DNA of 64,000 bases from Psychrobacter submarinus (GCF_904846685.1 NZ_CAJHBQ010000001.1:124001-188000); one strand, 5' to 3'; positions 1-8,828 are shown, counted from the stretch's first letter. Notes: generated by a model from the letters alone, not told the origin. Program-made: numbers and translations.

Positions 1-1377
1 CAGATTTTTAATAAGCATGCTGAGAAGATATCATATGTTTTTTCTGCACGTACTAAAGTAAGGGATGAAGCTTTAAGACTAGATCAGAGTATGCCCATAA
101 GTAAGCTTAATAAATCACAAACAAGTTTAGTCTCATTTTATTGGAAAACTGCCTTAAAGAGAGATAAAAAGCTAACTAATATTTTAGCAGAATTAACAGA
201 TTTAAACATCATCAAGAATGCTAGTTGGTTAAGTTTAACAATCAGCCTAGGTCAAATACAGATGAAAAGCGCTTTTGTTATAGCTGCGTTTACAGGTATG
301 CGTAAAAATGAATTACTATCTATCCCTTTCAACGGGCTAAGACATATTCATTCCGATACTGGAAATATACCTGTAGTATGGTCAACTACAACAAAATTGG
401 AAAGTAATGGAGTACCAAGATTTACAAAATGGGTAACAGGTTCAATTGTTGAAGAAGCTTTTGAAGCAGCTAAATTTATCACTCAAGGAGCTTTGAACTG
501 GTCTGCTAATAAGAGTCAGGTGGCAGAAGATGAGAGTAAGTTACCGTTGTTTTTTTCAATTGAAAATGGGAAATCTGGAAAGCCTCATCCGCATTTTGAT
601 TATGCAACAACTGCCTTAAATAGCAACCTCATTCAAAAAATAATGTCATCAGAGCACTTATTGATTTCAGAACAAGACTTAAAGGAAGTCAGTCAATTTT
701 TATACGGCGATGAAATACCTAATAATATTAAATTAGGTGAGCCTTGGCCTTTAGGCTTTCATCAGTTTAGACGCTCCTTAGCCGTGTATGCTGCTTCTAG
801 TGGTTATGTTTCATATCCTACCCTTAAATCCCAGCTAAAACATATAAGCATGATGATGACAGTCTATTACACGGACTCAAACTCTAGAGCGATAAATATT
901 TTAGGCAACGGCCCTGAAGTCAAAGCTATGGAAAAGGAATGGCAGGAGGCCCAAGCAAGAGTAGAGTCAGATAGTTTGCATGAATTGTTAGATAGCGGGG
1001 TGACACTAACTGGTGCAGCTGGTAAAAATCTACAAAAAAGAAAAGTAGAGAATAAGCTTCCTAAGTTCTTAGATAATAGAAATAGTACTAAGAAAGCAGT
1101 CAAAAATGGCAAAATTCGTTATCGATCTACTTTAGTTGGCGGATGTATGTCTATTAAACCTTGTGATAAAGGTGCTGGTGTATTGGCATCTGCTTGTATT
1201 AGCTGTGAAAATGCGGTGTTTTCACCAGAATCCAAAAGTATTTTGCTACAAACTAAAGATTTTTATAAGTCTCAACTCACTTTAGATATTCCAAAGCGTG
1301 TTCATCATGAATACGAAGTGAGTATTAAAAAAATAGACAGTCTTCTTTCAGTATTAGAAGTAAATCAAGAGAAATAA
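1..1377 (+). CDS. Tyrosine recombinase/integrase of an integrated element (5' end outside window)
   Basis: The reading frame is open from base 1, so the gene begins left of the window; the first ATG inside is at 91. Counting from that ATG, a tyrosine-recombinase catalytic set is visible: R71 in 'AFTGMRKNELLSI', H224 and R227 in 'GFHQFRRSLAV', H251 in 'LKHISMMM' and the nucleophile Y259 or Y260. A Cys-rich tail follows ('GGCMSIKPCDKGAG', 'ACISCENAVF'). These enzymes cut and rejoin DNA at att sites through a phosphotyrosine bond. The next gene starts 1 bp after the stop, so the two are co-transcribed. The layout recalls the TnpB-TnpC end of Tn554-like elements (inference). Base composition is AT-rich compared with the ribosomal genes. 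Family assignment is solid; subgroup and the missing N-terminus are not resolved. Confidence 0.85.
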   Translation, partial: QIFNKHAEKISYVFSARTKVRDEALRLDQSMPISKLNKSQTSLVSFYWKTALKRDKKLTNILAELTDLNIIKNASWLSLTISLGQIQMKSAFVIAAFTGMRKNELLSIPFNGLRHIHSDTGNIPVVWSTTTKLESNGVPRFTKWVTGSIVEEAFEAAKFITQGALNWSANKSQVAEDESKLPLFFSIENGKSGKPHPHFDYATTALNSNLIQKIMSSEHLLISEQDLKEVSQFLYGDEIPNNIKLGEPWPLGFHQFRRSLAVYAASSGYVSYPTLKSQLKHISMMMTVYYTDSNSRAINILGNGPEVKAMEKEWQEAQARVESDSLHELLDSGVTLTGAAGKNLQKRKVENKLPKFLDNRNSTKKAVKNGKIRYRSTLVGGCMSIKPCDKGAGVLASACISCENAVFSPESKSILLQTKDFYKSQLTLDIPKRVHHEYEVSIKKIDSLLSVLEVNQEK

Positions 1378-1378
1378 C

Positions 1379-1798
1379 ATGAAAACTAGCCAGGCAGAAC
1401 AGGCTTATTGGGATGCTTTGAATCGTCTACAAGATGGTACAGCCAAAATTGTCAATACAAAGTCATCACGGTTTAAGTTTACTAGAGACGCTGTAGGTAG
1501 AGAGGCAGGTAAAGGAAAAGGGTATGTCCGTAATGAGAGATATCCAGAACTTTGCGAAGCAATAACAAAAGCGGAAGAAGAACGCAAAAATCGTGCTCAA
1601 GAAAAACCTAATACTTCTACTAAGTTAAAACATGAAAAAGAGCTCAAAATAAAAGCTAATTTGAAATACGACATGATAAAAGAAGAATATGACATTATAA
1701 TGCAAGATTATCTTAACATTCTAAGACAGAATTTTGAACTTCAAAGAGAGTTAGCAGATTCTCCACATATAAGATTAGTGAAAAGATCTAATAAATAG
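1379..1798 (+). CDS. Small coiled-coil protein linked to the recombinase (TnpC-like)
   Basis: A 139-residue protein. Residues about 1-65 are basic and could form a DNA-binding segment ('FKFTRDAVGREAGKGKGYV'). Residues about 65-130 are rich in Lys and Glu with heptad-like Leu/Ile spacing, suggesting a coiled coil. It starts 1 bp after the recombinase stop and shares its AT-rich composition, so it belongs to the same mobile element. Size, charge and position resemble TnpC accessory proteins of Tn554-type elements, which influence insertion efficiency or orientation. That match is inferred from context, not from a conserved motif, and a KfrA-like DNA-binding protein is an alternative. Confidence 0.6.
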   Translation: MKTSQAEQAYWDALNRLQDGTAKIVNTKSSRFKFTRDAVGREAGKGKGYVRNERYPELCEAITKAEEERKNRAQEKPNTSTKLKHEKELKIKANLKYDMIKEEYDIIMQDYLNILRQNFELQRELADSPHIRLVKRSNK

Positions 1799-1836
1799 CT
1801 TAATCTTGTTCCTGTTTAGCTCAAATACAATCTATG

Positions 1837-1865
1837 AATAAAGCCTCTCTAAAGCTTTATTTTTC
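1837..1865 (+). terminator. Terminator after the recombinase pair
   Basis: An 8-bp inverted repeat (aataaagc at 1837-1844, gctttatt at 1854-1861) with a 9-nt loop is followed by a short T run. It lies 39 bp after the coiled-coil gene and 39 bp before the epmC-like gene, so the latter probably has its own promoter. Confidence 0.55.
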
Positions 1866-1903
1866 TCATATTACGGCTATTAAGATGCCTTAAAAGTATT
1901 CCT

Positions 1904-2401
1904 ATGAATGACGATCATTTGTGTAACAAACTAAAAATTTTATTTGAACATCTGTTTCCTACTCTAACCATAATTGGTGGAGTAGATGAACCCTACTATG
2001 AAGCGCCAAAAGCAGATACAAATGCGAAGATCTTTTTTAAAGAAAACTACCCAAGAAGCCTATTACATGAAATTGCTCATTACTGTTTGGCAGGGCAAAA
2101 ACGACGCAAATTAGATGACTATGGTTACTGGTATACTGAATGTGGTAGAACAAGTGAAGAGCAAGAGCTATTTCAATTGGTTGAAGCAAGACCTCAAGGC
2201 TTAGAAAAGGCTATGTGTGAAGCTATAGGTATACATTTTTCACCTAGCTTTGATGATTTTTCAGGTCGACCGATATCAGAGATGTTTCTAAAAAACTTAG
2301 AAGTTAATTATCAAGAGATGATTACGAATCCTCCTCCTACGGCTAGAATAGCTTTAGAAACATTAATGCATACAGATTTTTCTACGTTAAGGGATAATTA
2401 G
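1904..2401 (+). CDS. epmC: Element-borne elongation factor P hydroxylase homologue (EpmC-like)
   Basis: A 165-residue protein of the EpmC (YfcM) family. It carries the diagnostic block 'LLHEIAHYCLAGQKRRK' followed by 'DDYGYWY', 'GRTSEEQELFQLVEARPQ' and a variable C-terminal half. In E. coli, EpmC hydroxylates the beta-lysylated lysine of EF-P after EpmA and EpmB have acted; the HE..H residues are the likely metal ligands. The gene is full length compared with the 182-residue E. coli protein and is AT-rich like the recombinase next to it. It differs strongly from the host epmC fragment at 2820-3170, so it is not a simple duplication. It sits between the recombinase and the element's right boundary and probably replaces the activity lost by insertion (inference). 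Confidence 0.85.
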   Translation: MNDDHLCNKLKILFEHLFPTLTIIGGVDEPYYEAPKADTNAKIFFKENYPRSLLHEIAHYCLAGQKRRKLDDYGYWYTECGRTSEEQELFQLVEARPQGLEKAMCEAIGIHFSPSFDDFSGRPISEMFLKNLEVNYQEMITNPPPTARIALETLMHTDFSTLRDN

Positions 2402-2819
2402 TTTATTAACTACATATTGCAAATTCATACTTACTTAATTTTAAAATTTCAAAGCAGTCATGTGAAGTATATTCATCAGGCTACTATTCAGCCGATGATA
2501 ACTATAGTAAATATTCTAGCCTTCCCAATTTTATTGAAAAAACAAAGAATATCTACTAAGAGAAGAACCAACAAAAAGTCCCGATCTATTCATCAAAAAT
2601 AAAATATTGATATGTCTCGATTGTATATACACGGCTAATATAAGCTTCTTAGTGCTTTGAAAAGTGATAATTCCAATGACTCACTTAATGTACAATATCT
2701 CCTTTTATGAGGAATATTGTACATTTTTTTATCAAGAAGCTGATTTTACATCATTACAATTACTTCTTTATCAATCAATAACTTAGTAATGTACATTTAT
2801 AGTTAAGAGTTTACTAGAA
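2402..2819. other. Non-coding right end of the integrated element
   Basis: An AT-rich stretch between the epmC-like stop and the host epmC fragment. A 61-codon frame at 2417-2602 has no ribosome-binding site and no recognisable content, so I do not call it. The stretch holds the hairpin at 2687-2725 and a second copy of 'taatgtaca' at about 2786-2794. The element-host junction is near 2810-2820, where the sequence becomes readable as host epmC codons. Confidence 0.6.
2687..2725. repeat. Perfect 12-bp inverted repeat near the element end
   Basis: The arms aatgtacaatat (2687-2698) and atattgtacatt (2714-2725) are exact reverse complements, separated by 15 nt and followed on the plus strand by seven T. 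It could be a terminator for the epmC-like gene or a recombinase or accessory-protein site at the element end. The half-motif 'aatgtaca' recurs about 100 bp further on, close to the junction, which favours a recombination role. Confidence 0.6.
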
Positions 2820-3170
2820 TCTAGCCACTGGTGTATCGCCGGACAGGCACGGCGACAGTTAAGCGACTTTGGCTATTGGTATGCAGCAGATGGTCGCAGT
2901 GAAGCCCAGCAGCATGCTTTTGAGCGTGTTGAGGTCAAACCGCAAGCTTTAGAGTGCTTGTTTACTTTAGCCTGTCAGCGCCCCTTTCAAGTATCCCAAG
3001 ACAATCTATTTGCAGAATTCGATACTAGCCGTAGCACTTTTGCCAGTGACGTCTATCGGCAAGCACAAAACTATATCGCTCAGCCGCAAAGCTTACCTAG
3101 GGATGCTCAGACTTTACTAAAAACACTCTTGAGCTTATTTGCTGATAAAGACACCCAATCAATTTATTAA
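2820..3170 (+). pseudogene. epmC: 3' fragment of the host epmC gene, cut by the element
   Basis: Read in the frame of 2820, the translation opens abruptly with 'SSHWCIAGQARRQLSDFGYW' and continues through 'DGRSEAQQHAFERVEVKPQ' to a stop at 3170. It closely follows the C-terminal two thirds of E. coli EpmC ('HEISHWCIAG', 'FGYWY', 'VEVKPQALD'). No start codon, ribosome-binding site or N-terminal third precedes it; sequence upstream is the AT-rich element. The break falls just before the conserved HE..HW metal-site block. The missing 5' part should lie left of the element, outside the window. GC content matches the core genome, so this is the original chromosomal copy. An internal ATG at 2958 opens the last 70 codons but could not make an active enzyme. 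Confidence 0.9.
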
Positions 3171-3320
3171 TAAAAATTACCAGTTAACGATTCGCCACCA
3201 TTTGTAACCTGTCACTACTACTATCTAAAACTTTTTTGATTTTATACTGGGTATTGAATCGTCATTTATTTAATATAAATGAGAAAAACAATAAAAAACA
3301 ACTATAAACGAGGAGCTATT

Positions 3321-3941
3321 ATGCAAACGCTGTATATTCATCCTGACAATCCGCAGCCTCGGCTTATCAAGCAAGCCGCTGACATGCTGCGAGATGACAA
3401 ACTTCTTATTTATCCGACTGATACTAGTTATGCGTTTGGCTGCCGTCTAGGCGCTAAGGACGCTTTAGAGAAGTTAAAGATGATACGCGAGCTTGATGAT
3501 AAGCATCAATTCACCTTGCTGTGCCGCGATCTAAGTGAGATTGCCACTTATGCTACGGTCGATAATGTCCAATTCAAACAACTAAAAGCGCATACTCCTG
3601 CGCCGATTACTTTTATTTTGAATGCCACCAAAGATGTCCCAAAAAAGCTCGCTCATGCTAAGAAAAAGACCATCGGTATTCGCGTACCGAGCAATCCTAT
3701 CGCACAAGCACTATTAGAAGCGATGGACGAGCCTATCTTGACCAGCTCACTTATTTTACCTGATCGTGACGATATTTTAGATGATCCTTTCGATATCGAA
3801 GAGCTATTAGATAATCAAGTTGATGGTCTCATAAATGCCGGCATTAAGACTACTAAGCTGACTACTATCGTCGATATGACCAATAGTCAACCTGAGGTTA
3901 TCCGGCAGGGCGCGGCGGATGTTAGCGACTTGTTACTATAA
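3321..3941 (+). CDS. yciO: YciO, Sua5/YciO/YrdC-family protein
   Basis: A 206-residue protein, the same length as E. coli YciO. The YrdC-type fold is indicated by 'LLIYPTDTSYAFGCRLGAKD' near residue 27, a KxR-like region ('KLKMIRELDDKHQFTLLC'), 'APITFILNAT' and 'IGIRVPSNPIAQALL'. YrdC/Sua5 relatives make threonylcarbamoyl-AMP for tRNA t6A; YciO's physiological role is less certain, so a nucleotide- or RNA-binding function is all I assign. I chose the ATG at 3321 because 'cgaggag' lies 5-11 bp before it; an in-frame ATG at 3279 has no such site. It stands alone on the plus strand. Confidence 0.88.
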   Translation: MQTLYIHPDNPQPRLIKQAADMLRDDKLLIYPTDTSYAFGCRLGAKDALEKLKMIRELDDKHQFTLLCRDLSEIATYATVDNVQFKQLKAHTPAPITFILNATKDVPKKLAHAKKKTIGIRVPSNPIAQALLEAMDEPILTSSLILPDRDDILDDPFDIEELLDNQVDGLINAGIKTTKLTTIVDMTNSQPEVIRQGAADVSDLLL

Positions 3942-3980
3942 AGGCTTTGCATTATTTGTATTTTCAACTGCTCACTAAAC

Positions 3981-4050
3981 GTAGGGTGCGTTCCACATAC
4001 CGATTGCTTTTAAGAACCATTTAAACATTAGTGCATAAAATGCACCTTAC
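3981..4050. repeat. Short palindromic repeat with GTAGGGTGC/GCACCTTAC ends
   Basis: A 70-bp segment begins with gtagggtgc and ends with gcaccttac, which are reverse complements at 8 of 9 positions. It lies between yciO and the rplQ terminator and codes for nothing visible. The form resembles dispersed small palindromic repeats seen in many proteobacteria. Only one copy is in this window, so family status is inference. Confidence 0.45.
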
Positions 4051-4093
4051 AAATAATGTAATAGCTTTAGACCTAAATTTCAGACATAAAAAA

Positions 4094-4119
4094 AGCGCCA
4101 ATAAATTGGCGCTTTTTTG
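4094..4119. terminator. Bidirectional terminator between yciO and rplQ
   Basis: The inverted repeat agcgcca (4094-4100) / tggcgct (4107-4113) has a 6-nt loop, a T run on its plus-strand 3' side and an A run on the other side. It can therefore end yciO transcripts and, on the minus strand, the alpha operon 25 bp after rplQ. Confidence 0.85.
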
Positions 4120-4143
4120 TACAAAACCTAAACAGCTTATAGA

Positions 4144-4509
4144 CTAGTCGCGGTCAACTAATTCTACATAAGCCATAGGTGCGTTATCACCATCACGGTG
4201 ACCACACTTAACGATACGCAGATAACCACCTGGACGCGTTTGGTAACGAGGACCTAACGTGCTAAATAGTTTACCTACCATAGCTTTGCTACGCATACGG
4301 CTAAATGCCAAGCGACGGTTAGCAACGCTATCTTCTTTTGCTAGAGTAATTAATGGCTCGGCAACGCGGCGTAATTCTTTAGCTTTTGGTAAAGTTGTTT
4401 TGATCAGTTCATGCTCAAATAATGAGTTGGTCATGTTCTGGAACATTGCTTTACGATGACTGCCGGTACGACCCAGCTTGACTCCACTCTTACGATGGCG
4501 CATAGTCAA
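4144..4509 (-). CDS. rplQ: 50S ribosomal protein L17
   Basis: A 121-residue protein with the L17 N-terminal signature '[19 protein letters not shown]' and the C-terminal 'AYVELVDRD'. L17 binds 23S rRNA near the peptide exit tunnel on the large subunit. It is the last gene of the alpha operon, 13 bp after rpoA, and is followed by a strong bidirectional terminator. The start could be the first ATG at 4509 or the ATG two codons later ('MRHRKSG'); the second matches most L17 N-termini. Confidence 0.97.
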   Translation of the reverse strand: MTMRHRKSGVKLGRTGSHRKAMFQNMTNSLFEHELIKTTLPKAKELRRVAEPLITLAKEDSVANRRLAFSRMRSKAMVGKLFSTLGPRYQTRPGGYLRIVKCGHRDGDNAPMAYVELVDRD

Positions 4510-4522
4510 ATATCCTTAATGT

Positions 4523-5530
4523 TTAACGGCTGCGATAAGAGAAGCGATCATCAACCCGCAGGTCAGCTGGTGGCCAGTTATCTAGGCGCATACCAAGCTC
4601 TAAATCTTTAGACGCCAAAACGTCTTTGATTTCGGTTAATGACTTCTTACCAAGATTTGGGGTTTTTAGAAGTTCAGTCTCTGAACGCTGTACCAAATCA
4701 CCGATATAGTAAATGTTTTCAGCTTTTAAGCAGTTGGCTGAGCGAACCGTTAGTTCAAGATCGTCCACAGGGCGTAATAGCACAGGATCGACCTCTTCTT
4801 TCTCTTTCACAGGCTCAGGCGCTTCTTCAGCTTCTAAATCAACAAAGATTGAAATCTGTTGTTGTAAAATAGTGGCCGCTTTACGAATTGCTTCTTCTGG
4901 ATCTATAGTGCCATTAGTTTCAAGCTCAATGATAAGACGATCAAGGTCAGTACGCTGTTCAACACGAGCGTTCTCTACTTGATAAGCAACCCGCAGTACT
5001 GGGCTAAAGCTTGCATCAAGCTTTAAGCGGCCAATCGCTTTGGTGTCACCATCTTCACGGCGCTGATTTGCTGGCTCATATCCACGACCCATCACTACGC
5101 GCAGACGCATCTTAAGATGACCGCGCTCACTCAACGTACCCAATACTAACTCTGGGTTAATAATGTCTACGTTGTGCGGCAATTCAATATCTGCAGCAGT
5201 AATGGTGCCTGGACCTTGTTTATCCAAGGTCAAGAATACTTCATTTTGGTCATGAAGCGTCAATGCCAAGCCTTTTAAATTCAAAAGCAAGTCAAGGACA
5301 TCTTCTTGCAGACCCTCTAAAGTTGAGTATTCATGGTCAACACCATCAATCTCAGCTTCGATGACTGCAGCACCAGGTAATGAAGATAACAAGATGCGAC
5401 GCAGGGCATTCCCTAAGGTATGACCAAAGCCGCGTTCTAACGGTTCGAGCGTGACTTTCGCAATCGTCTCGTTAACCGTATCCACGTTAATGGCATTCGG
5501 CGTTAGAAACTCAGTTGCATTTAGCATCAT
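4523..5530 (-). CDS. rpoA: RNA polymerase alpha subunit
   Basis: A 335-residue protein. The N-terminal assembly domain (about 1-235) includes '[20 protein letters not shown]', the dimerisation helix. An acidic linker rich in Glu and Pro follows (about 238-255), then the C-terminal domain with '[20 protein letters not shown]' and '[16 protein letters not shown]', which contacts UP elements and activators. Alpha nucleates assembly of RNA polymerase (alpha2-beta-beta'-omega). It lies between rpsD and rplQ, the standard alpha-operon order. Two ATGs begin the frame; the second at 5527 is equally possible. Confidence 0.98.
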   Translation of the reverse strand: MMLNATEFLTPNAINVDTVNETIAKVTLEPLERGFGHTLGNALRRILLSSLPGAAVIEAEIDGVDHEYSTLEGLQEDVLDLLLNLKGLALTLHDQNEVFLTLDKQGPGTITAADIELPHNVDIINPELVLGTLSERGHLKMRLRVVMGRGYEPANQRREDGDTKAIGRLKLDASFSPVLRVAYQVENARVEQRTDLDRLIIELETNGTIDPEEAIRKAATILQQQISIFVDLEAEEAPEPVKEKEEVDPVLLRPVDDLELTVRSANCLKAENIYYIGDLVQRSETELLKTPNLGKKSLTEIKDVLASKDLELGMRLDNWPPADLRVDDRFSYRSR

Positions 5531-5611
5531 GATGTCACCTCGATTTGTTTATCTGGATTAATTAACGTTAATGGCTCAATGCTATAAGCATAACATTGAG
5601 CAGTACGTTAC

Positions 5612-6253
5612 TTACTTAGAGTATAGCTCAACGATCAAGCTTTCGTTGATTTCAGCAGGTAGATCAATACGATCTGGAGCATGTTTAAACGTGCCCTGTA
5701 GTTTGCTGTTGTCAACATCAAGCCATTCTGGAATACCACGTTGTGATGCTAGTTCCATAGCGTTTTTAATACGTAGCTGTTCGCGAGACTTCTCTTGAAT
5801 AGCAATGACATCACCATCTTGCAACTGGATTGATGGAATGTTCACACGAACAAACTCATCACGGCCAGCTTTTTTTACCATAACAGTGCGATGGCTGACT
5901 AGCTGACGTGCTTCAGCGCGAGTTGAGCCAAAGCCCATGCGGTATACCACGTTATCCAAACGACTCTCAAGCATAGCTAGTAGGTTCTCACCCGTAGCAC
6001 CGCGCTTACGCGCCGCTTCTTTGTAGTAGTTTGCAAATTGACGCTCAAGTACGCCATAGATACGCTTAACTTTTTGTTTTTCGCGTAGCTGTAGAGAATA
6101 CTCTGAGCTCTTGTTACGGCTTACACCGTGCTGACCAGGTGGACGACCAGCTTTCTTTGTTTTAACATCATACGGCTTAACACCAGACTTAAGGCCTAAG
6201 TCAGTGCCTTCGCGACGTGATAATTTGAGTTTTGGTCCAATATAACGGGCCAT
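5612..6253 (-). CDS. rpsD: 30S ribosomal protein S4
   Basis: A 213-residue protein starting '[20 protein letters not shown]' with an S4 RNA-binding domain around residues 100-165 ('[20 protein letters not shown]'). S4 is a primary binder of 16S rRNA that nucleates assembly of the small-subunit body. In E. coli it also represses the alpha operon by binding the rpsM leader; that control is expected but not shown here. It lies 48 bp after rpsK and 81 bp before rpoA. Confidence 0.98.
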   Translation of the reverse strand: MARYIGPKLKLSRREGTDLGLKSGVKPYDVKTKKAGRPPGQHGVSRNKSSEYSLQLREKQKVKRIYGVLERQFANYYKEAARKRGATGENLLAMLESRLDNVVYRMGFGSTRAEARQLVSHRTVMVKKAGRDEFVRVNIPSIQLQDGDVIAIQEKSREQLRIKNAMELASQRGIPEWLDVDNSKLQGTFKHAPDRIDLPAEINESLIVELYSK

Positions 6254-6301
6254 TGTTCTGTCTCCTTTAAGCTCTTATTATTAAAAGCTTCGTCTCTAAT
6301 A

Positions 6302-6691
6302 TTAGACGCGGCGCTTTTTCGGCGCACGGCAACCATTGTGTGGGATTGGGGTTACATCAGAGATGCTGTTAATTTTATAACCCAATGCACCTAGTGCTCT
6401 TACCGCAGACTCACGACCCGGTCCTGGTCCTTTGACCAAAACATCGACATTCTTAACACCATATTCTTGAGCCGCTTTACCAGCGACTTCAGCTGCAACC
6501 TGAGCGGCAAATGGTGTAGATTTACGTGAACCACGGAAGCCTTGTCCACCTGAAGTGGCCCAAGCCAATGCATTACCTTGACGATCGGTAATCGTTACAA
6601 TGGTGTTATTAAAAGACGCATGGATATGGGCAACGCCCTCCGATACTGAACGACGAGTCACCTTTTTGCGACTACGAGTGTCTTTAGCCAT
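6302..6691 (-). CDS. rpsK: 30S ribosomal protein S11
   Basis: A 129-residue protein with the family signature '[20 protein letters not shown]' and the conserved end '[16 protein letters not shown]'. S11 lies in the platform of the 30S subunit near the E site and contacts 16S rRNA helix 23. It is 20 bp downstream of rpsM in the alpha operon, with a good ribosome-binding site ('ttaggaag') ahead of the start. Length and motifs are fully typical. Confidence 0.98.
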   Translation of the reverse strand: MAKDTRSRKKVTRRSVSEGVAHIHASFNNTIVTITDRQGNALAWATSGGQGFRGSRKSTPFAAQVAAEVAGKAAQEYGVKNVDVLVKGPGPGRESAVRALGALGYKINSISDVTPIPHNGCRAPKKRRV

Positions 6692-6711
6692 CTTTTAGCT
6701 TCCTAAGTTAA

Positions 6712-7068
6712 TTATCTTTTGAGAGGGCGTGTCGGACCCTTACGAGTACGAGCGTTGTTTTTGGTATTTTGACCACGAACAGGTAGGTTACGGCGATGGC
6801 GAATGCCACGGTAACAACCTAAGTCAACCAAACGCTTGATATTCATTGACACTTCACGACGAAGATCACCTTCAGTCATGTATTCTGCAACTTGTGCACG
6901 GATAGCATCTAACTGTGTATCATCTAACTGACTAACTTTAGTAGTAGGGGCAATGCCAACTGCTTCTAGAATTTTCTGAGCAGTGGTACGACCTATACCA
7001 AAGATGTAAGTTAGTGAAATAACAGCATGCTTATTATCCGGAATGTTTACGCCGGCAATACGAGCCAT
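6712..7068 (-). CDS. rpsM: 30S ribosomal protein S13
   Basis: A 118-residue protein starting '[20 protein letters not shown]' and containing '[17 protein letters not shown]' and a basic C-terminal tail that reaches the P-site tRNA. S13 sits in the head of the 30S subunit and forms bridges to the 50S. It is the first gene of the alpha operon. The 265 bp between it and rpmJ is the position where E. coli carries the S4-controlled leader; I see AT-rich sequence and the hairpin at 7247-7281 but cannot identify an S4 pseudoknot by eye. Confidence 0.98.
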   Translation of the reverse strand: MARIAGVNIPDNKHAVISLTYIFGIGRTTAQKILEAVGIAPTTKVSQLDDTQLDAIRAQVAEYMTEGDLRREVSMNIKRLVDLGCYRGIRHRRNLPVRGQNTKNNARTRKGPTRPLKR

Positions 7069-7246
7069 TGATTTCTCTCCATTAAAGAAAAATATGCATT
7101 ATTTATTATAAATAGCGCATTTTTCAGATTTGTTGCTGTTGATACCTCACTTCTATCTCCCTACTTTGAAGCTTTTATTATCATTAACAGATAATAAGAG
7201 TGCTACTAAAGCAGAAGTTATAAAATTTTTTGGTATGAACTACGGC

Positions 7247-7281
7247 AAGTGGCGGATGATATCGCATCCGCCACTTTTTTT
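7247..7281 (+). terminator. Strong hairpin with U-tract facing the plus strand, between rpmJ and rpsM
   Basis: A perfect 12-bp stem (aagtggcggatg at 7247-7258, catccgccactt at 7265-7276) with a 6-nt loop is followed by a run of seven T (7275-7281) on the plus strand. On the minus strand, in which the ribosomal genes are read, the U-tract precedes the stem, so it would not terminate them. It fits an intrinsic terminator for antisense transcription, or a processing or attenuation structure at the spc-alpha boundary. Confidence 0.6.
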
Positions 7282-7333
7282 CAAGTATTAATTTAATAAA
7301 CTGTTTAGGCTTAACGCCATGATCAGTTTTTAA

Positions 7334-7450
7334 TTAACCTTGGCGTTGCTTGTGGCGCGGTTCAGCTGTGCAGATAACATGTACACGACCTTTACGGCGT
7401 ACAATCTTGCAGCTACCACAAATCTTTTTTACTGAGGCTTGAACTTTCAT
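7334..7450 (-). CDS. rpmJ: 50S ribosomal protein L36
   Basis: A 38-residue protein read from the ATG at 7450: '[20 protein letters not shown]', then '[18 protein letters not shown]'. The zinc-ribbon ligands C11, C14, C27 and H33 are all present, so this is the zinc-binding C+ form. L36 is a small 23S rRNA-binding protein near the peptidyl transferase region. It follows secY by about 30 bp, the normal spc-operon end. A ribosome-binding site ('aaggagca') lies upstream of the start. Confidence 0.96.
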   Translation of the reverse strand: MKVQASVKKICGSCKIVRRKGRVHVICTAEPRHKQRQG

Positions 7451-7481
7451 GGAATGCTCCTTGAATAACCACCACACTCGC

Positions 7482-8828
7482 TTATGGCTGAGTGGGTGAT
7501 TGAATTAACGTCTGATCATGGTATTGATGGGTCATCAAATGCGCTTGAATTTGCGAGATGAAGTCCATTACCACAACCACCATAATCAGTAGCGACGTAC
7601 CACCAAGTTGGAACGGCACACCAAATGAGGATTGAACGACCATCGGCATCAAACAAATAACCGTCATGTACATCGCGCCAATAAAGGTTAGTCGATTTAA
7701 CACATGGTCAAGATAACGCTGAGTTTGTTGTCCGGGGCGAATACCTGGAATATACGCTCCACTACGTTTAAGGTTTTCTGCAACCTCGCGTGGACTAAAA
7801 ACCAATGCCGTATAAAAATAGCAAAAGAAAATAATCATCGCACCAAACAGTACTAGATATAGCGGCTGTCCAGGAGACAACACCAACGCTATATTTTGTA
7901 ATATCTTTTGGGTAAAAGTAGGATCAGCCGATTGACCAACCCACTGCCCTAAACTCGCTGGAAACAGTAATAAGGAGCTAGCAAAAATAGCGGGAATAAC
8001 CCCTGCCATGTTTAATTTCAGCGGCAAATGTGACTGCTGCTGAGCATAAATTTTGCGACCTTGTTGCTGCTTTTGCGCATAGTTTACTGGGACACGGCGC
8101 TGCGCACGTTCGATATAAACGATACCGGCGGTTACCGCAATGCCTAATATTACAAAGATAAAGAGTACAATCAAGTTCATCTGACCTTGATTGACCTGTT
8201 CGATCGATTGCGAAATAATACCTGGCGTACCGGCGACAATGCTTGCAAAAATAAGCATTGAGATACCGTTACCTACGCCGCGCTCTGTAATCTGCTCACC
8301 AAGCCACATCAAGAACATAGCGCCTGCAACCAATGAGGTTACAGCAGGAATATAAAAGGTCAGACCGGAAGATAAAGTCAGATTCTGACTGATCAAACCG
8401 GCACACATCCCTAATGACTGCACCAAAGCCAAAGCAAGCGTCCCTTGACGGGTATACTTGTTCAGCGTACGTCGACCTGCTTCACCCTCTTTTTTGAGAG
8501 CTTCAAGCGAAGGTACGACTGCCGACATCATCTGTACAATAATTGACGCTGAGATGTACGGCATGATACCTAGTGCCATAATTGACATACGCTCAAGCGC
8601 GCCACCTGAGAACATATTAAACATGCTCAAAATAGTGTTTTCGTTGCGCGAGAACAAATCTGCCAAGTTGACCGGGTTAATACCCGGTACTGGAATATGA
8701 GACCCTAAACGATAAACAATCAATGCGCCAATCAAAAATAACAAACGCGTCCAAAGCTCGTCATACTTACGTATAAAAGCGAAAGGATTAAGCGGAATAC
8801 CACTTGAGGTCATTGATTGTTTTGACAC
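7482..8828 (-). CDS. secY: Preprotein translocase subunit SecY
   Basis: About 448 residues with ten predicted membrane helices. Recognisable segments are '[17 protein letters not shown]'-like ('[20 protein letters not shown]'), the plug/TM2 region '[20 protein letters not shown]', '[11 protein letters not shown]' and '[13 protein letters not shown]'. SecY forms the protein-conducting channel of SecYEG in the inner membrane. I prefer a GTG start at 8828: 'gaggag' lies about 6 bp before it and it begins just after the rplO stop. The longer frame from ATG 8852 would overlap rplO by 20 bp and add eight untypical residues. It lies between rplO and rpmJ as in other spc operons. Confidence 0.96.
   Translation of the reverse strand: MSKQSMTSSGIPLNPFAFIRKYDELWTRLLFLIGALIVYRLGSHIPVPGINPVNLADLFSRNENTILSMFNMFSGGALERMSIMALGIMPYISASIIVQMMSAVVPSLEALKKEGEAGRRTLNKYTRQGTLALALVQSLGMCAGLISQNLTLSSGLTFYIPAVTSLVAGAMFLMWLGEQITERGVGNGISMLIFASIVAGTPGIISQSIEQVNQGQMNLIVLFIFVILGIAVTAGIVYIERAQRRVPVNYAQKQQQGRKIYAQQQSHLPLKLNMAGVIPAIFASSLLLFPASLGQWVGQSADPTFTQKILQNIALVLSPGQPLYLVLFGAMIIFFCYFYTALVFSPREVAENLKRSGAYIPGIRPGQQTQRYLDHVLNRLTFIGAMYMTVICLMPMVVQSSFGVPFQLGGTSLLIMVVVVMDFISQIQAHLMTHQYHDQTLIQSPTQP

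Noticed and set aside
2417..2602. 61-codon plus-strand ORF in the element end
   Set aside because: No ribosome-binding site, no recognisable motif, and AT-rich DNA gives such frames by chance.
2958..3170. 70-codon ORF as an independent gene
   Set aside because: It is the tail of the host epmC fragment; the same frame reads EpmC codons from 2820 on.
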